A DNA stretch of 64,000 nucleotides, taken from contig NZ_QICQ01000011.1 in the NCBI RefSeq assembly GCF_003201195.1, forward strand, positions 1 to 64,000, in the 5' to 3' direction. A program made the position numbers and the translations under genes. The notes below the pieces were generated by a model. It was given only the letters and a program-made list of their open reading frames with translations, was not told the DNA's origin and ran no database searches. Shown piece after piece: positions 34,043-44,151 of the stretch; positions within the stretch are counted from its first letter, which is position 1; each line of letters starts with the position of its first letter. This DNA is from Nitrosomonas eutropha (GTDB lineage: Bacteria > Pseudomonadota > Gammaproteobacteria > Burkholderiales > Nitrosomonadaceae).

Positions 34043-35053
34043 ATGATCACTTTAATAATTCCTTTTATTTTTTCCTTGCGGCAACTGTATTGGATTGTTT
34101 TCCGTTGCGTAACAGGGTTGGTTTTTGCCGCCTTGATGATCAATACGGCCGATGCGGTTGAGCCTCATTCACTATTTCCCACTCCGGTTTACGTCACCTT
34201 GCAGACAGATGGTGTGGTGGAAAACCTACAGACAGGAACCACCTGGAGCGTGCCTGGCGCCCATTACCACGCTGTCAGTTCTGATGGCCGCCACCTGCTG
34301 GTCAGCGAAGCAGGTTCATCCAATGTTTATCTGCTGGATACAACCAGTGGCAAACTCCTGTCAACTTTTGACGTTGGTCCAATTGCACAGGGAGTGGCGG
34401 TTAGTCCGGATAACCAACAGGGCTTGGCTGTCGGAGCCGGAGATGGAACGGTCACTGTCATTGAGCTTGCCACGCAAAAAGTGGGTAAGGTCATTCCTGT
34501 TGGCAAAGCACCTCACAACGTACGTTTCACGCCCGATGGCACACGGGCGTATGTCACCCTGCAAGGCAGTGGCAGCATTGCTGTACTCGATATGCGGACC
34601 TTGGAAAAAACAGATGAATTTTCGCTACCTGGCATTGATCAGCCGCATAATCTTGATCTATCGGACGACGGGAAGACACTTTGGATTCGTGATTTCACTG
34701 GTCAAGTCGCCGCTGTTGATCTCTTGACGCAAAAAATACTGGCGGTAATTCCTGTTGGCCGGGGGCATGCCGGTATAGATGCCGTGACTGCCAGCCAGTA
34801 TGTTTTTACCGGTGCAACGGCTGACCCTATGGTCGATGTCATTGATGCTATAACGTTCAAAGTTGTCAAACGGATTGATGTCGGACAGGGGTCACATGGC
34901 GTGCGTGCCAGCCATGACGGACGTCTGATTTATGTCGGCGTCACGAACCCCAGCCAGGTCGTAGTGATAGATACACAAACACTGGAAGTCGTGAAACAAC
35001 TGCCGACGCAAGGCCAATCCCCATTTTGGCTTGCTGTATCCAGCAATCCATAA
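34043..35053 (+). CDS. Secreted YVTN-repeat beta-propeller protein
   Basis: 336 residues. An N-terminal hydrophobic stretch (about 14-37, ending NTADAVEP) looks like an export signal, so the protein is probably periplasmic. The body is a row of roughly 42-residue YVTN-type blades: VYLLDTTSGKLLSTFDVG, VTVIELATQKVGKVIPVGKAPHNV, RAYVTLQGSGSIAVLDMRTL, VAAVDLLTQKILAVIPVG, and VVVIDTQTLEVVKQLP. Such seven-blade propellers bind proteins or cofactors; relatives occur near nitrogen-oxide enzymes, but nothing here shows a ligand. The start has AGGAG at 34031-34035. It stands alone next to an IS. Confidence 0.85.
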   Translation: MITLIIPFIFSLRQLYWIVFRCVTGLVFAALMINTADAVEPHSLFPTPVYVTLQTDGVVENLQTGTTWSVPGAHYHAVSSDGRHLLVSEAGSSNVYLLDTTSGKLLSTFDVGPIAQGVAVSPDNQQGLAVGAGDGTVTVIELATQKVGKVIPVGKAPHNVRFTPDGTRAYVTLQGSGSIAVLDMRTLEKTDEFSLPGIDQPHNLDLSDDGKTLWIRDFTGQVAAVDLLTQKILAVIPVGRGHAGIDAVTASQYVFTGATADPMVDVIDAITFKVVKRIDVGQGSHGVRASHDGRLIYVGVTNPSQVVVIDTQTLEVVKQLPTQGQSPFWLAVSSNP

Positions 35054-35072
35054 ACGGCACACACTGTTTTTG

Positions 35073-35570
35073 CTATTCCGAGGGACGATGTGTGCGATGA
35101 AAGCGGCGAATATGCAGCGCATGCATCTGCTCAGCGAGCTCTGTTACAGGCCCTTCGACGATCAGACCCGGTACAATTTCCTGAATTGGAAACAGGCTGA
35201 CAGGAGGCAGTGGTGCACCAAGCGCTGCCAACCAATCTGATAACTGTCGGGCTGAGCTGGCATACACAATCCGCCCCAATCCAACCCAGCCATGCGCGGC
35301 GGAACACATCGGACAATGTTCGCTAGAAGTGTAGACTGTCGCTTTGTTTCTTTCTTCCGGCGTCATATGTGTCGCTGCCCAGCGGCTAATTTCAAATTCC
35401 GGATGACGTGTCTGGTCTCCGCTACTTACCTGATTACGGGCTTCCAGGAGTACGACACCTTCACCGGAAACCAGCACAGAACCAAACGGCTCATCGCCGG
35501 CCTCAAGCGCTTCTTCCGCCAGTGCAATGCAGCGCCGTAAAAAATGTAAATCTGCTTCTTTTATTGCCAT
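35073..35570 (-). CDS. CMP/dCMP-type zinc deaminase (nucleoside/guanine deaminase-like)
   Basis: 165 residues with the deaminase fold: EPFGSVLV near 27-34, HPEFE (56-60) in place of the usual HAE, and SEHCPMCSAAHGW (84-96) giving the two zinc cysteines. The HPEFE variant occurs in a subgroup annotated as nucleoside or guanine deaminases, so I would not call it a tRNA adenosine deaminase. It converges with the beta-propeller gene and lies just downstream of an IS481 fragment. The substrate cannot be read from sequence. Confidence 0.85.
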   Translation of the reverse strand: MAIKEADLHFLRRCIALAEEALEAGDEPFGSVLVSGEGVVLLEARNQVSSGDQTRHPEFEISRWAATHMTPEERNKATVYTSSEHCPMCSAAHGWVGLGRIVYASSARQLSDWLAALGAPLPPVSLFPIQEIVPGLIVEGPVTELAEQMHALHIRRFHRTHRPSE

Positions 35571-35885
35571 TAAGTATTATTTCTTTGTTTCGTCACAGCT
35601 GGCTTATCCAATCCGAACAACAATTTCACTTGCGTCTGCGCCACCAGCGTAACGAAGCATAAACCCGCTATGCTGATTTGGTATACAGCACCACAGCAAA
35701 GTCAACGCTTGCGGTAATTTCAGCCCGTATCGCTGGTGTAGTACGAGCATTCTTATGCAAAACTATTATCATTTCATGGCTCTCTCGGATGGTTTGAGGA
35801 AATCAGCGCTCTCGTGACAGCTCGCGCCATGAACAGCGGATAACAAGTTTTATCTATACAATCATCCGGGACTGAACACGCAGTT
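35571..35885. other. Gap holding an IS481 remnant
   Basis: The 315 bases between the deaminase gene and the end of ffh contain the transposase N-terminus listed next and no other recognisable gene. The segment 35800-35885 shows no terminator that I can support. Confidence 0.4.
35668..35772 (-). pseudogene. IS481-type transposase N-terminal remnant
   Basis: From the ATG at 35772 the reverse strand reads MIIVLHKNARTTPAIRAEI, the conserved start of one IS481-family transposase subgroup, then diverges and ends at a TAG after 34 codons. It is a different IS481 subgroup from the copy at 1-160, whose start reads MGQILHGSART. Only this scrap is left. Confidence 0.65.
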
Positions 35886-37235
35886 CTACCGCATACCGGG
35901 GAGCATTCCCTTGACTGCTCTCATCATTTTTGCCATTCCTCCCTTATTCATCATTTTCATCATCTTGCGTGCCTGCTCAAACTGCGTAAGTAAACGATTG
36001 ACTTCCTGTACAGAAGCACCGGAACCTGCAGCAATACGGCGTTTACGGGAGGCTTTGATGATTTCCGGTTTGGCTCGTTCCTGAGGCGTCATGGAGTTGA
36101 TAATGCCTTCGGTACGATTGATAACTTTCTCATCCACATTCATGTTCTGGGCGGCTTGACTGAGTTGGTGCGGCAATTTATCCAGCATGGCACTCATGCC
36201 CCCCATTTTTTTCATTTGCTGAAATTGCTGCTGGAAATCATTCAGATCGAAGCCTTTGCCTGATTTCATTTTTTTCATCAAGCGTTCTGCTTCTTGCTGA
36301 TCAGTGGTGCGTTGTGCTTCCTCGATTAATCCGAGCACATCCCCCATGCCCAGGATACGCGAGGCCATGCGATCAGGATAAAACGGCTCCAATCCGGTAA
36401 GTTTTTCAGCAACACCAGCAAATTTAATCGGCTTACCAGTGATGTGCCGGACGGACAGTGCCGCCCCTCCGCGTGCGTCACCATCAAGTTTGGTAAGAAT
36501 CACCCCGGTCAGTGGCAACACTTCCGCAAAAGCCCGGGCGGTATTGACTGCATCCTGTCCCTGCATGGCATCGACAACAAACAGTGTCTCAACCGGATTC
36601 AGCAATTGTTCCAGCTGGCTGATTTCTTGCATCATGGCTTCGTCGATACCCAGTCGCCCAGCGGTATCAACGATTACTACATCATGATGATGCTTGCGTG
36701 CGAAGTCTAGAGCAGCAGTACTGATTTCGGCTGGTTGCTGGCCGGTTTTTACCGGAAAAAAATCAGCTCCAGTTTGCTCGGCCAGAAGTGCCAGTTGTTC
36801 AATTGCGGCTGGGCGGTAAATGTCACAGGATACCAGCAGCACTTTCTTTTTTTTCTGTTCCATCAGCCACTTTGCCAGCTTGCCGCTGCTGGTGGTCTTG
36901 CCGGCACCCTGTAGGCCTGCCATTAAAATGACGGCAGGTGGAGCAACATTTAGATTGATATCCGCTTTGTCTCCACCCATGATGGCCATCAGCTCTTCAT
37001 GGACAACGCCGATGAAAGCCTGTCCGGGAGAGAGTTTACCCAGTACTTCGTGACCAATGGCGCGTTGTTTGACCTGTTCAATAAATACTTTAATTGCAGG
37101 CAGGGCGACATCGGCCTCAATCAGGGCTATGCGCACCTCACGCAGGGCTTCCTGAATATTGCTTTCGGTCAGGCGTGCTTCACCACGCAGAGTTTTGATG
37201 ACGCCGGAAAGTCGTTCGGTTAAATTGTTAAACAT
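35886..37235 (-). CDS. ffh: Signal recognition particle GTPase Ffh
   Basis: 449 residues. It binds 4.5S RNA and directs signal-anchored nascent proteins to the membrane receptor FtsY. The N domain is followed by the G domain with GLQGAGKTTSSGKLA (G1), DTAGRLG (G3) and TKLDGDARGG (G4), then a methionine-rich M domain (MKKMGGMSAM, MMKMMNKGGMAKMM) that binds signal peptides and RNA. Length is normal. It is divergent from the YpjD-like gene at 37378, an arrangement common in proteobacteria. Confidence 0.97.
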   Translation of the reverse strand: MFNNLTERLSGVIKTLRGEARLTESNIQEALREVRIALIEADVALPAIKVFIEQVKQRAIGHEVLGKLSPGQAFIGVVHEELMAIMGGDKADINLNVAPPAVILMAGLQGAGKTTSSGKLAKWLMEQKKKKVLLVSCDIYRPAAIEQLALLAEQTGADFFPVKTGQQPAEISTAALDFARKHHHDVVIVDTAGRLGIDEAMMQEISQLEQLLNPVETLFVVDAMQGQDAVNTARAFAEVLPLTGVILTKLDGDARGGAALSVRHITGKPIKFAGVAEKLTGLEPFYPDRMASRILGMGDVLGLIEEAQRTTDQQEAERLMKKMKSGKGFDLNDFQQQFQQMKKMGGMSAMLDKLPHQLSQAAQNMNVDEKVINRTEGIINSMTPQERAKPEIIKASRKRRIAAGSGASVQEVNRLLTQFEQARKMMKMMNKGGMAKMMRAVKGMLPGMR

Positions 37236-37377
37236 GTAGGCTCCTGTTGAAACGGTATCCGCCGGTGAGAGTTGTTCCCTATGCTAAACTTCATGGAAAC
37301 TGTCAAACAGCACTTCAGCTTTATCCGGACGAAGGGTAGACTGGTTGTTTTCCACCAATTGTTCAGATAGATTGCCA

Positions 37378-38223
37378 ATGCCCAGTATTCTAACTTATCT
37401 CAGTACTTCATTGCTTTACGGGATTGCCGGATGGTATTTCTGGCAAACCTTGCGTACAGTTGCGCCAGTGTTGCAGGCGAATGCTGCAGGAACGGTTCCG
37501 AATGTGAAGTTACAGCAGTTTATGATGCTCATTCCTCTGGTAATGCATGGCGTGGTGCTTTACCGTTCGGTATTTATGGATGATATGCTGAGCTTTGGTG
37601 TCGGCAATGCCATTTCAGCTATTGTATGGCTGACTGCCTTGATTTATTGGGTATCAGGTTTTTTATCCTCGCTGCAGGGATTACAAAATCTCATCGCGCC
37701 GATTTCTGCCATAGCGGCGATCGCTGTTCTGATTCCGCTGTTACTGCCCTCCGTCCATCCGCTAGCACATGCCGGGATGACGGCTTTCAAGGCGCATTTG
37801 CTGACAGCAATGCTCGCTTACAGTCTGTTCACGATTGCTGCCCTGCATGCAGCTCTTATGACGCTTCTTGAGCGTCGCCTGCATCATTCTGTTGTGTCCT
37901 CGCTCTTTGTACAGTTGCCACCGCTGCTGGTGATGGATAAAATGCTTTTCCGCCTGGTATGGATCGGGTTTATTCTACTTAGTCTCACTTTGCTTAGCGG
38001 TATCGTGTTTTCAGAGGAGCTGTTTGGCAAATCGGTACCGTTTACGCACAAGTCATTATTTGGTTTCATTTCCTGGGGAATATTCGCAGCCCTGCTCGCT
38101 GGTAGACATCTGTACGGATGGCGTGGACGTACTGCCATCCGCTGGATGCTGGCTGGATTTGTTGCGCTTGTTCTATCCTATATTGGTAGCAAGTTTGTAC
38201 TGGAAATTATCCTCAATCGCTGA
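37378..38223 (+). CDS. Cytochrome c assembly-type inner-membrane protein (YpjD/HemX/CcsA-like)
   Basis: 281 residues from the ATG at 37378 (MPSILTYLSTS); the frame is open from a TTG at 37345, but the extra residues are not family-like. Eight or so hydrophobic segments, with the conserved C-terminal block HKSLFGFISWGIFAALLAGR and GWRGRTAIRW, then YIGSKFV, which is the signature of the YpjD subgroup of the CcsA/HemX family. Its exact role is uncertain; relatives handle haem or are needed for cytochrome c maturation. Its position back-to-back with ffh is conserved. Confidence 0.88.
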   Translation: MPSILTYLSTSLLYGIAGWYFWQTLRTVAPVLQANAAGTVPNVKLQQFMMLIPLVMHGVVLYRSVFMDDMLSFGVGNAISAIVWLTALIYWVSGFLSSLQGLQNLIAPISAIAAIAVLIPLLLPSVHPLAHAGMTAFKAHLLTAMLAYSLFTIAALHAALMTLLERRLHHSVVSSLFVQLPPLLVMDKMLFRLVWIGFILLSLTLLSGIVFSEELFGKSVPFTHKSLFGFISWGIFAALLAGRHLYGWRGRTAIRWMLAGFVALVLSYIGSKFVLEIILNR

Positions 38224-38344
38224 TCGGATTTGTGGAATAGTTTGAAAATTCCTGCTCTGCCATTATTGATAGGAATTATCAATTAACCGAACTTGCTCGT
38301 ACCCATAACTATGGGTTTCCTGTCAATAAAACACCTTGTAATTG

Positions 38345-39262
38345 ATGAATACCTTTGAAGCCAATATCCGGATGCTGGATGAGTTTACGGATGTCTTGTG
38401 GCTGGAAGATGGTTTGTCCCGTAATACACTAGCCAGTTATCGGGCTGATCTGATGCAGCTGGTTGAATGGCTCAGTCGGCGGGAACAGACAAATGGGTTA
38501 TTGAATGACGTAACGCAGGCTGATTTATTGGCATTTCTGTCCGACAGGATTGCGCAAGGGGCGAAAGCAAGCACTGCCAGCAGGGCATTAGCCTGTATCA
38601 GACGGTTTTACCGGTATCTGCTGCGCCAGGGAAAGATTCTTATCGATCCTGCTGTAAATATAGATAGCCCGAAAGTTTCTCGTCATCTCCCCGTGAGCCT
38701 GGCTGAATCTGAAGTAGAAGCGCTATTGGCAGTCTCGGATATCAAGCAACCACTCGGATTGCGAGATCGTGCCATGCTGGAGATACTTTATGCTGCAGGG
38801 TTGCGTGTTTCCGAGCTGGTTAGTTTGGCCATTTCTCAAGTCCGCCAGGATATGGGGGTGGTGCGTATTTTGGGTAAAGGCAACAAGGAACGCCTGATTC
38901 CTTTGGGAGATGAGGCACTGTACTGGCTGGATTTATATCTGCGAGAAGCGCGTCCGATACTGCTGGCTGGTAAGCACAGCAATATGTTGTTTGTTACAAC
39001 CCGGGGAGATGCCATGACTCGCCAGGCGTTCTGGTATCTGATCAAGCGCCATGCGCGACAGGCAGGGATTGTAAAACAACTGTCGCCACATACGTTGCGT
39101 CATGCATTTGCTACCCATTTACTGAATCATGGTGCTGATTTGCGAGTGGTCCAGCTGTTGTTAGGTCACAGCGATATTTCTACTACACAAATTTATACGC
39201 ATGTTGCACGTGAACGACTCAGGCAATTGCATGCCCGCCATCATCCAAGGGGAAAATTGTAG
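38345..39262 (+). CDS. xerD: Tyrosine recombinase XerD
   Basis: 305 residues from the ATG at 38345 (MNTFEANIRMLDEF); a TTG three bases upstream is the alternative. The N-terminal core-binding domain (DVLWLEDGLSRNTLASYRADL) is followed by the catalytic domain with LRVSELVSL (first Arg), GKGNKERLIPLG (Lys), HTLRHAFATHLL (HxxR), LGHSDISTTQIYTHV (His and nucleophilic Tyr). XerD with XerC resolves chromosome dimers at dif. The gene is complete, unlike the broken recombinase at 10429. Confidence 0.95.
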   Translation: MNTFEANIRMLDEFTDVLWLEDGLSRNTLASYRADLMQLVEWLSRREQTNGLLNDVTQADLLAFLSDRIAQGAKASTASRALACIRRFYRYLLRQGKILIDPAVNIDSPKVSRHLPVSLAESEVEALLAVSDIKQPLGLRDRAMLEILYAAGLRVSELVSLAISQVRQDMGVVRILGKGNKERLIPLGDEALYWLDLYLREARPILLAGKHSNMLFVTTRGDAMTRQAFWYLIKRHARQAGIVKQLSPHTLRHAFATHLLNHGADLRVVQLLLGHSDISTTQIYTHVARERLRQLHARHHPRGKL

Positions 39263-39393
39263 CGGCAACGGCGCCCTACAGTGGACCCATCAGTCTTATG
39301 GGCCGCACAATGACGGACACGCTAACTATTACAGTCGGCGCGTTCGTCATCATAGACACACTTATTTTAAAAGTGCCATTTAGCTGTTGCGTA

Positions 39394-41943
39394 TCAATCT
39401 CTGGTTTCTATTTGTACCAGAGGTTCAGAACTTGTTGTATCCGGTTCCGCTAAGTAGCTGGGTCTGATACGCGGCCTTTTGACTGGTGCCAAGGCTTCCT
39501 CTGGTACTTCGGCTATTTTATCCGGGGCTGTTTCTATCATGACCAGTCCACTTTGGGTGAGATCAGGTAGTTCGATTGGCTGACGGGATTCCGAAGCAGC
39601 CTGTGATCCAGTATTTGATTCAGCATCGGTATTTATTGGCTCGATTACCTTGGCAGAGGCCACTTCCTGCTCTGCTGTAATATCGTCGACTGATGCTATC
39701 GACGTAATATGCTGAGTCGGTTCTGTGGGGGGCAGGAATGAAAGCTCCCTATCTTCCTTGCCATCAGCAGAAGGTACAACTGGCTCATTATTTTCACTGC
39801 TTGTAATCTGGGTTACCTCTCCCTGTTCAGTGGTTTTATTTGCATCTGTCCGCTCTTCCCGATCACGATGCAGACCTCCACGACGACGGCGTGAACGGCC
39901 TCTCCTATCTGTTTTTCTTTCACTGACAGAATCCCCTGCAGGCGTTGTGCCTTCTCCGGTTGTCGTTGCATCAGGCAGATTACTTTCCGCTCCCGATTCT
40001 TGTAACTGATCTTGCCCTTGCCGGCTGGCTTTATGATGATGATCATCGTTGCTCGTGCTTTCAACGGGATGTCCAGTTGATTGTTCAAGTGACGGCAGAT
40101 TGCCTGCCTCCTGTAATGTCTCGCTTGCTGTTGTTCCCGGAATATTGTTTTTTGTACGCTTGTTGCGACCTCGATCGCGCCTGTTTCGGCCTCGTTCGCT
40201 ACGGAGAGGTCTAGCTTGGGACTCCTCTGCTGTCTGTTCAGGTTCTACCCGACTGCTGCTTGCCGGTCTGAACAGACTGAAAAATTTGTCCAGGAATGAA
40301 AGTTGTTCCCGGGGTTTTTCTTCTGGGACTGGTGCGGGTTGTTCGGGTTTGATACCAGTTACGGCAGCTTTTGGCCGGATTGCCTTGAGTTCTTGTGAAG
40401 TAGATGGCAGTGTGATTTCTTCAGTGGTTTTCTCCACCATTCCATAGCTTGGCGGCAATTCTGTTGATTTGACATCCTCATGACGCAGCCGGTTAATCGT
40501 GTAGTTGGGTGTCTCCATGTAGATATTGGGGATCAGGATGATGCCAACTTTCAGGCGTGCTTCAAGCCGGTATATTTCTGATCGTTTTTCATTCAGCAGG
40601 AATGTGGCGACATCAACCGGCAACTGCACCTGCAGCATGCTAGTCTGCTCCTTCATGGCTTCTTCTTGGATAATTCTGAGTATGTGCAGCGCAGATGAAT
40701 CTGTTCCCCGGATATGGCCGGTACCATGACAGCGAGGGCAGGGGATGTAGTTGCCTTCCCCGAGAGAAGGCCGCAGACGCTGACGGGATAATTCCAGCAA
40801 TCCGAAACGGGAAATTTTGCCGATCTGGACGCGCGCACGATCCAGGCGCAATGCCTTCAGCAGGTTGGTTTCCACTTCCCGCTGATTGCGGGTGACTTCC
40901 ATATCGATAAAATCAACGACCACCAAGCCTCCCAGGTCGCGCAAACGCAATTGCCGGGCGATTTCGTCAGCAGCCTCCAGATTGGTGTTGAGTGCAGTGT
41001 TTTCTATATCAGAGCCACGTATGGCGCGCGCCGAGTTAACGTCAATTGAAACCAGTGCCTCGGTATGATCAATCACAATCGAGCCACCGGAAGGCAGTGT
41101 GACCTGGCGAGAATAGGCTGTTTCAATCTGGTGCTCAATCTGAAAACGAGAAAACAGAGGAATATCGTCCTGGTAGAGCTTTAGCCGGTCAACGTTTGCC
41201 GGCATGACATTGGCCATGAACTGGTATGCCTGCTCATATATTTCAGGGTTATCAATCAGAATTTCGCCGATTTCCGCATGGAAATAATCACGAATGGCGC
41301 GAATTACGAGACTGCTTTCCTGATAAATCAGAAAGACACCACGCTCACTACTGGCTGCTCCCTCGATTGCACGCCAGAGTTGCACCAGATAGTTCAAATC
41401 CCACTGCAATTCCTCTTCGTTGCGCCCAATACCAGCGGTACGCGCAATGATACTCATGCCATCGGGCACCTGAAGATGGTTGATTACTTCACGCAGTTCT
41501 GCCCGTTCTTCCGCACTGACACGGCGTGAAATACCTCCCCCTTGCGGGTTGTTGGGCATCAGAACAAGGTAACGACCAGCCAGTGAGATATAGGTGGTGA
41601 GCGCAGCACCTTTATTTCCGCGTTCATCCTTGTCAACCTGTACAATCAGCTCCTGGCCTTCGCGCAGTAGTTCACCGATACGGTGACTGGATCGTTCGGT
41701 ATTTTTGTCAAAACAGGTGGGAGCGATCTCCTTATAGGGTAAAAAACCATGGCGCCCGGCGCCATAATCAACAAAAGCCGCTTCAAGGCTTGGTTCAAGG
41801 CGGGTAACAGCAGCTTTATAAATATTGCTTTTGCGTTGTTCCTTGCCCAGGGTTTCAATATCAATATCAATGAGCTTCTGCCCATCTACAATAGCAACAC
41901 GCAGCTCTTCGGGCTGGGTCGCGTTGAATAACATGCGTTTCAT
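39394..41943 (-). CDS. rne: Ribonuclease E
   Basis: 849 residues; the endonuclease that initiates mRNA decay and processes rRNA and tRNA. The N-terminal catalytic half has the S1 RNA-binding domain ([19 protein letters not shown]), the 5' sensor region, the DNase-I-like site with [10 protein letters not shown] and VVVDFIDME (magnesium Asp residues), and the Zn-link CPRCHGTGH near residue 405. The C-terminal half is low in complexity and rich in Arg, Glu and Ser ([26 protein letters not shown]), as expected for the disordered degradosome scaffold. Convergent with xerD, divergent from the RluC-like gene. Confidence 0.96.
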   Translation of the reverse strand: MKRMLFNATQPEELRVAIVDGQKLIDIDIETLGKEQRKSNIYKAAVTRLEPSLEAAFVDYGAGRHGFLPYKEIAPTCFDKNTERSSHRIGELLREGQELIVQVDKDERGNKGAALTTYISLAGRYLVLMPNNPQGGGISRRVSAEERAELREVINHLQVPDGMSIIARTAGIGRNEEELQWDLNYLVQLWRAIEGAASSERGVFLIYQESSLVIRAIRDYFHAEIGEILIDNPEIYEQAYQFMANVMPANVDRLKLYQDDIPLFSRFQIEHQIETAYSRQVTLPSGGSIVIDHTEALVSIDVNSARAIRGSDIENTALNTNLEAADEIARQLRLRDLGGLVVVDFIDMEVTRNQREVETNLLKALRLDRARVQIGKISRFGLLELSRQRLRPSLGEGNYIPCPRCHGTGHIRGTDSSALHILRIIQEEAMKEQTSMLQVQLPVDVATFLLNEKRSEIYRLEARLKVGIILIPNIYMETPNYTINRLRHEDVKSTELPPSYGMVEKTTEEITLPSTSQELKAIRPKAAVTGIKPEQPAPVPEEKPREQLSFLDKFFSLFRPASSSRVEPEQTAEESQARPLRSERGRNRRDRGRNKRTKNNIPGTTASETLQEAGNLPSLEQSTGHPVESTSNDDHHHKASRQGQDQLQESGAESNLPDATTTGEGTTPAGDSVSERKTDRRGRSRRRRGGLHRDREERTDANKTTEQGEVTQITSSENNEPVVPSADGKEDRELSFLPPTEPTQHITSIASVDDITAEQEVASAKVIEPINTDAESNTGSQAASESRQPIELPDLTQSGLVMIETAPDKIAEVPEEALAPVKRPRIRPSYLAEPDTTSSEPLVQIETRD

Positions 41944-42429
41944 TTAGTGTCTCCCGCGCTCGGTGTACGGGTAAACCTTTCGTTCACTGTCAGTGTGGCA
42001 TCCTGGTATTTTTGCACAGATTTGTCTGTGGCCAGAGTGTTGGACATGGTACAGATAATGGTTTCGATATCCTGTTGAAATAGATCAATCGATAACTGTC
42101 ACTCGGCATTTTGATCCCCGGCTGGCCGGGTCAAAAATGAGTGAGACACAGGGCCGGCAGAGAACATACCTTGTATGGTTGGGTATGGGATCAGGAACTT
42201 GAATCTATGTATATGTCGAGCGCGTAAATTAATTACCATCGCTACTTTTAAATATGGTGAGCGACATTAACCAGCCGGAAACTGGATTCATCCAGCGTAT
42301 GAAAACGAAACTCCGGGTATATGACTTCTTAATAGACCACGCAATCGCTTCATGGTGAAAAAACAGATTTACAGGAATTTGAGTTTGAAAAGTATAGGTA
42401 AAAGTGGGGCGCCCGGTAAAGAGAAAATT
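41944..42429. other. rne/rluC divergent intergenic region
   Basis: Nearly 490 bases between the two divergent starts. It must hold both promoters and the long leader of rne; in other bacteria the rne leader is the target of autoregulation by RNase E. I see no clear stem-loop that I would assign. The forward frame open from 42352 continues into rluC but is not family-like before 42430. Confidence 0.4.
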
Positions 42430-43416
42430 ATGCCGGGCATTATATCGGAACATGCGGTTGTTAAACAGGTTGATGAAACAGCCGAAGGCCAACGTATTGA
42501 CAATTTTCTCATCAAAGCTCTCAAGGATATACCCAGACGTCATATTTATCAATTGCTGCGCAGCGGGCAGGTGCGTGTTAACAGCAAGCGCATTGATGCA
42601 GGCTATCGTTTGCTGCTGAATGACAAGGTGCGCATTCCACCCGTTCTCAAGCTGGCAAAGCCAATATCCCGGCAGGCGCCTTACCGGGCAGAACAATTTG
42701 ATACTCTGTATCAGGATGATTATCTGCTAGTGATCAATAAACCGGCCGGAACCGCAGTTCATGGAGGCAGTGGCATCAGCTATGGTGTGATCGAGCAGTT
42801 GCGCAAACAGCGCCCGGACTGGAAATTTCTGGAACTGGTACACCGCCTTGATCGTGAAACGTCAGGTGTGCTGTTGCTTGCCCGGAAACGGCAAACTTTG
42901 CTGGAGCTGCATAAACAGATCCGCGAAGGGACAGTCCGTAAACATTACCTGACACTGGTTCGTGGGAAATGGAAAAATTCGCTACAAAATGTCCGCTTAC
43001 CTTTGTATAAATATTTGACTGCAGAAGGAGAGCGGCGTGTGGCAATAGCTACCGGCAGGAATGATCATGACAAAGTGCAGCAGGCTTATACGCTATTTGC
43101 TCTACAAAAAAACTGGGAAGCTTTCAGTCTGCTGGATGCCGAACTTAAAACCGGACGCACCCACCAGATTCGGGTGCATCTGGCGCATCTCGGTTTTCCC
43201 ATCGCCGGGGATGATAAATATGGTGATTTCGGGTTGAACAGGCAATTACAGAAGGATGATGGAAGCGGTCTGGTATTAAAGCGTATGTTTCTGCATGCTT
43301 CGGTATTTGTCTGCACACACCCGGTAACCGGCGAACTTTTGCGCCTGGAAGCACCCCTTCCGGATGAGTTACGGGTATTTTTGAGAAATCTGGATCCGTA
43401 TTTCAAGATACCTTGA
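42430..43416 (+). CDS. rluC: 23S rRNA pseudouridine synthase, RluC-like
   Basis: About 328 residues from the ATG at 42430 (MPGIISEHAVVKQ), preferred because family-like sequence begins here and a purine-rich AAAGAGA precedes it; an upstream start at 42352 would add 26 unlike residues. An S4 RNA-binding domain (GQRIDNFLIKAL...RHIYQLLRSGQVRVNSKR) precedes the catalytic domain with the active-site Asp in VHRLDRETSGVLLLAR and the GRTHQIRVHLAHLGFPIAGD motif. RluC modifies uridines 955, 2504 and 2580 in E. coli 23S rRNA. RluD is excluded by sequence style only, so moderate certainty on the symbol. Confidence 0.9.
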   Translation: MPGIISEHAVVKQVDETAEGQRIDNFLIKALKDIPRRHIYQLLRSGQVRVNSKRIDAGYRLLLNDKVRIPPVLKLAKPISRQAPYRAEQFDTLYQDDYLLVINKPAGTAVHGGSGISYGVIEQLRKQRPDWKFLELVHRLDRETSGVLLLARKRQTLLELHKQIREGTVRKHYLTLVRGKWKNSLQNVRLPLYKYLTAEGERRVAIATGRNDHDKVQQAYTLFALQKNWEAFSLLDAELKTGRTHQIRVHLAHLGFPIAGDDKYGDFGLNRQLQKDDGSGLVLKRMFLHASVFVCTHPVTGELLRLEAPLPDELRVFLRNLDPYFKIP

Positions 43417-43455
43417 TGTTTTTATCAAGAAATTGGGGGTTATCTCTATACAAAT

Positions 43456-44151
43456 TTAGTGCAGCAATCCGGTTGTTGTATCAGTTCCATCAATCAGATT
43501 TTTGCTGGCAGTGGATGTCTGTGTTTGTTGTGACTTCAACACGGAAACCAGTGCAGGCCAGATATTATCAAGCATTTTTTCCTGCGCCTGGGCAGTGGGG
43601 TGTATGCCGTCCGCCTGAAAAAATCCGGTTTGATCGCCAAAACCTTCCATCAGGAATGGAGCCAGTTGTAATTGCTGATTCTTTGCCAGGCGCGGGTAGA
43701 TATCACGAAACTTTTGCGTATAACTTATGCCATAATTGGGCGGTAATTGCATGCTGATCAAGAGTGGGGTGGCGTTGTACTGTTTGCAGGTCAGGATAAT
43801 CGCTTCCAGATTCTCGTAAATGGATGAGATTGAACGGCCTTGCAAACCGTCATTTGCTCCCAGTGCAACGATGACGATATCCGGTTTATTGTTTTTAAGT
43901 GCCTGTTCTATCCGTTTGCGCCCGCCTAAGGTGATTTCCCCGCTGATACTGGCGTTTATCACCTTGTAACCAGCGGATTGGCTTTGTAATCGCCGTTCCA
44001 GCAGATTTACCCATCCGGATTGCGGTGGCAGCCCATATCCTGCGGACAGGCTGTCCCCCAGCACCATGATTTTGGTGTTTGTTCCCGACCAGGCTGAATT
44101 GAATGGAAAGGTACCGAATAAACATAATATGACAAACAATAGTTTTTTCAT
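43456..44151 (-). CDS. tesA: Periplasmic SGNH-family esterase/thioesterase TesA
   Basis: 231 residues. A signal peptide (about 1-22, ending SAWSG) is followed by the SGNH hydrolase blocks: GDSLSAGYG (32-40, nucleophilic Ser), a Gly-containing block II in ASISGEITLGG, GANDGLQG (block III Asn), and DGIHPTAQAQ (catalytic Asp and His). TesA hydrolyses acyl-CoA, lysophospholipids and aryl esters in the periplasm. The start codon overlaps, on the opposite strand, the start of the ABC gene; tesA divergent from ybbA-ybbP is conserved in gamma- and betaproteobacteria. Confidence 0.93.
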   Translation of the reverse strand: MKKLLFVILCLFGTFPFNSAWSGTNTKIMVLGDSLSAGYGLPPQSGWVNLLERRLQSQSAGYKVINASISGEITLGGRKRIEQALKNNKPDIVIVALGANDGLQGRSISSIYENLEAIILTCKQYNATPLLISMQLPPNYGISYTQKFRDIYPRLAKNQQLQLAPFLMEGFGDQTGFFQADGIHPTAQAQEKMLDNIWPALVSVLKSQQTQTSTASKNLIDGTDTTTGLLH

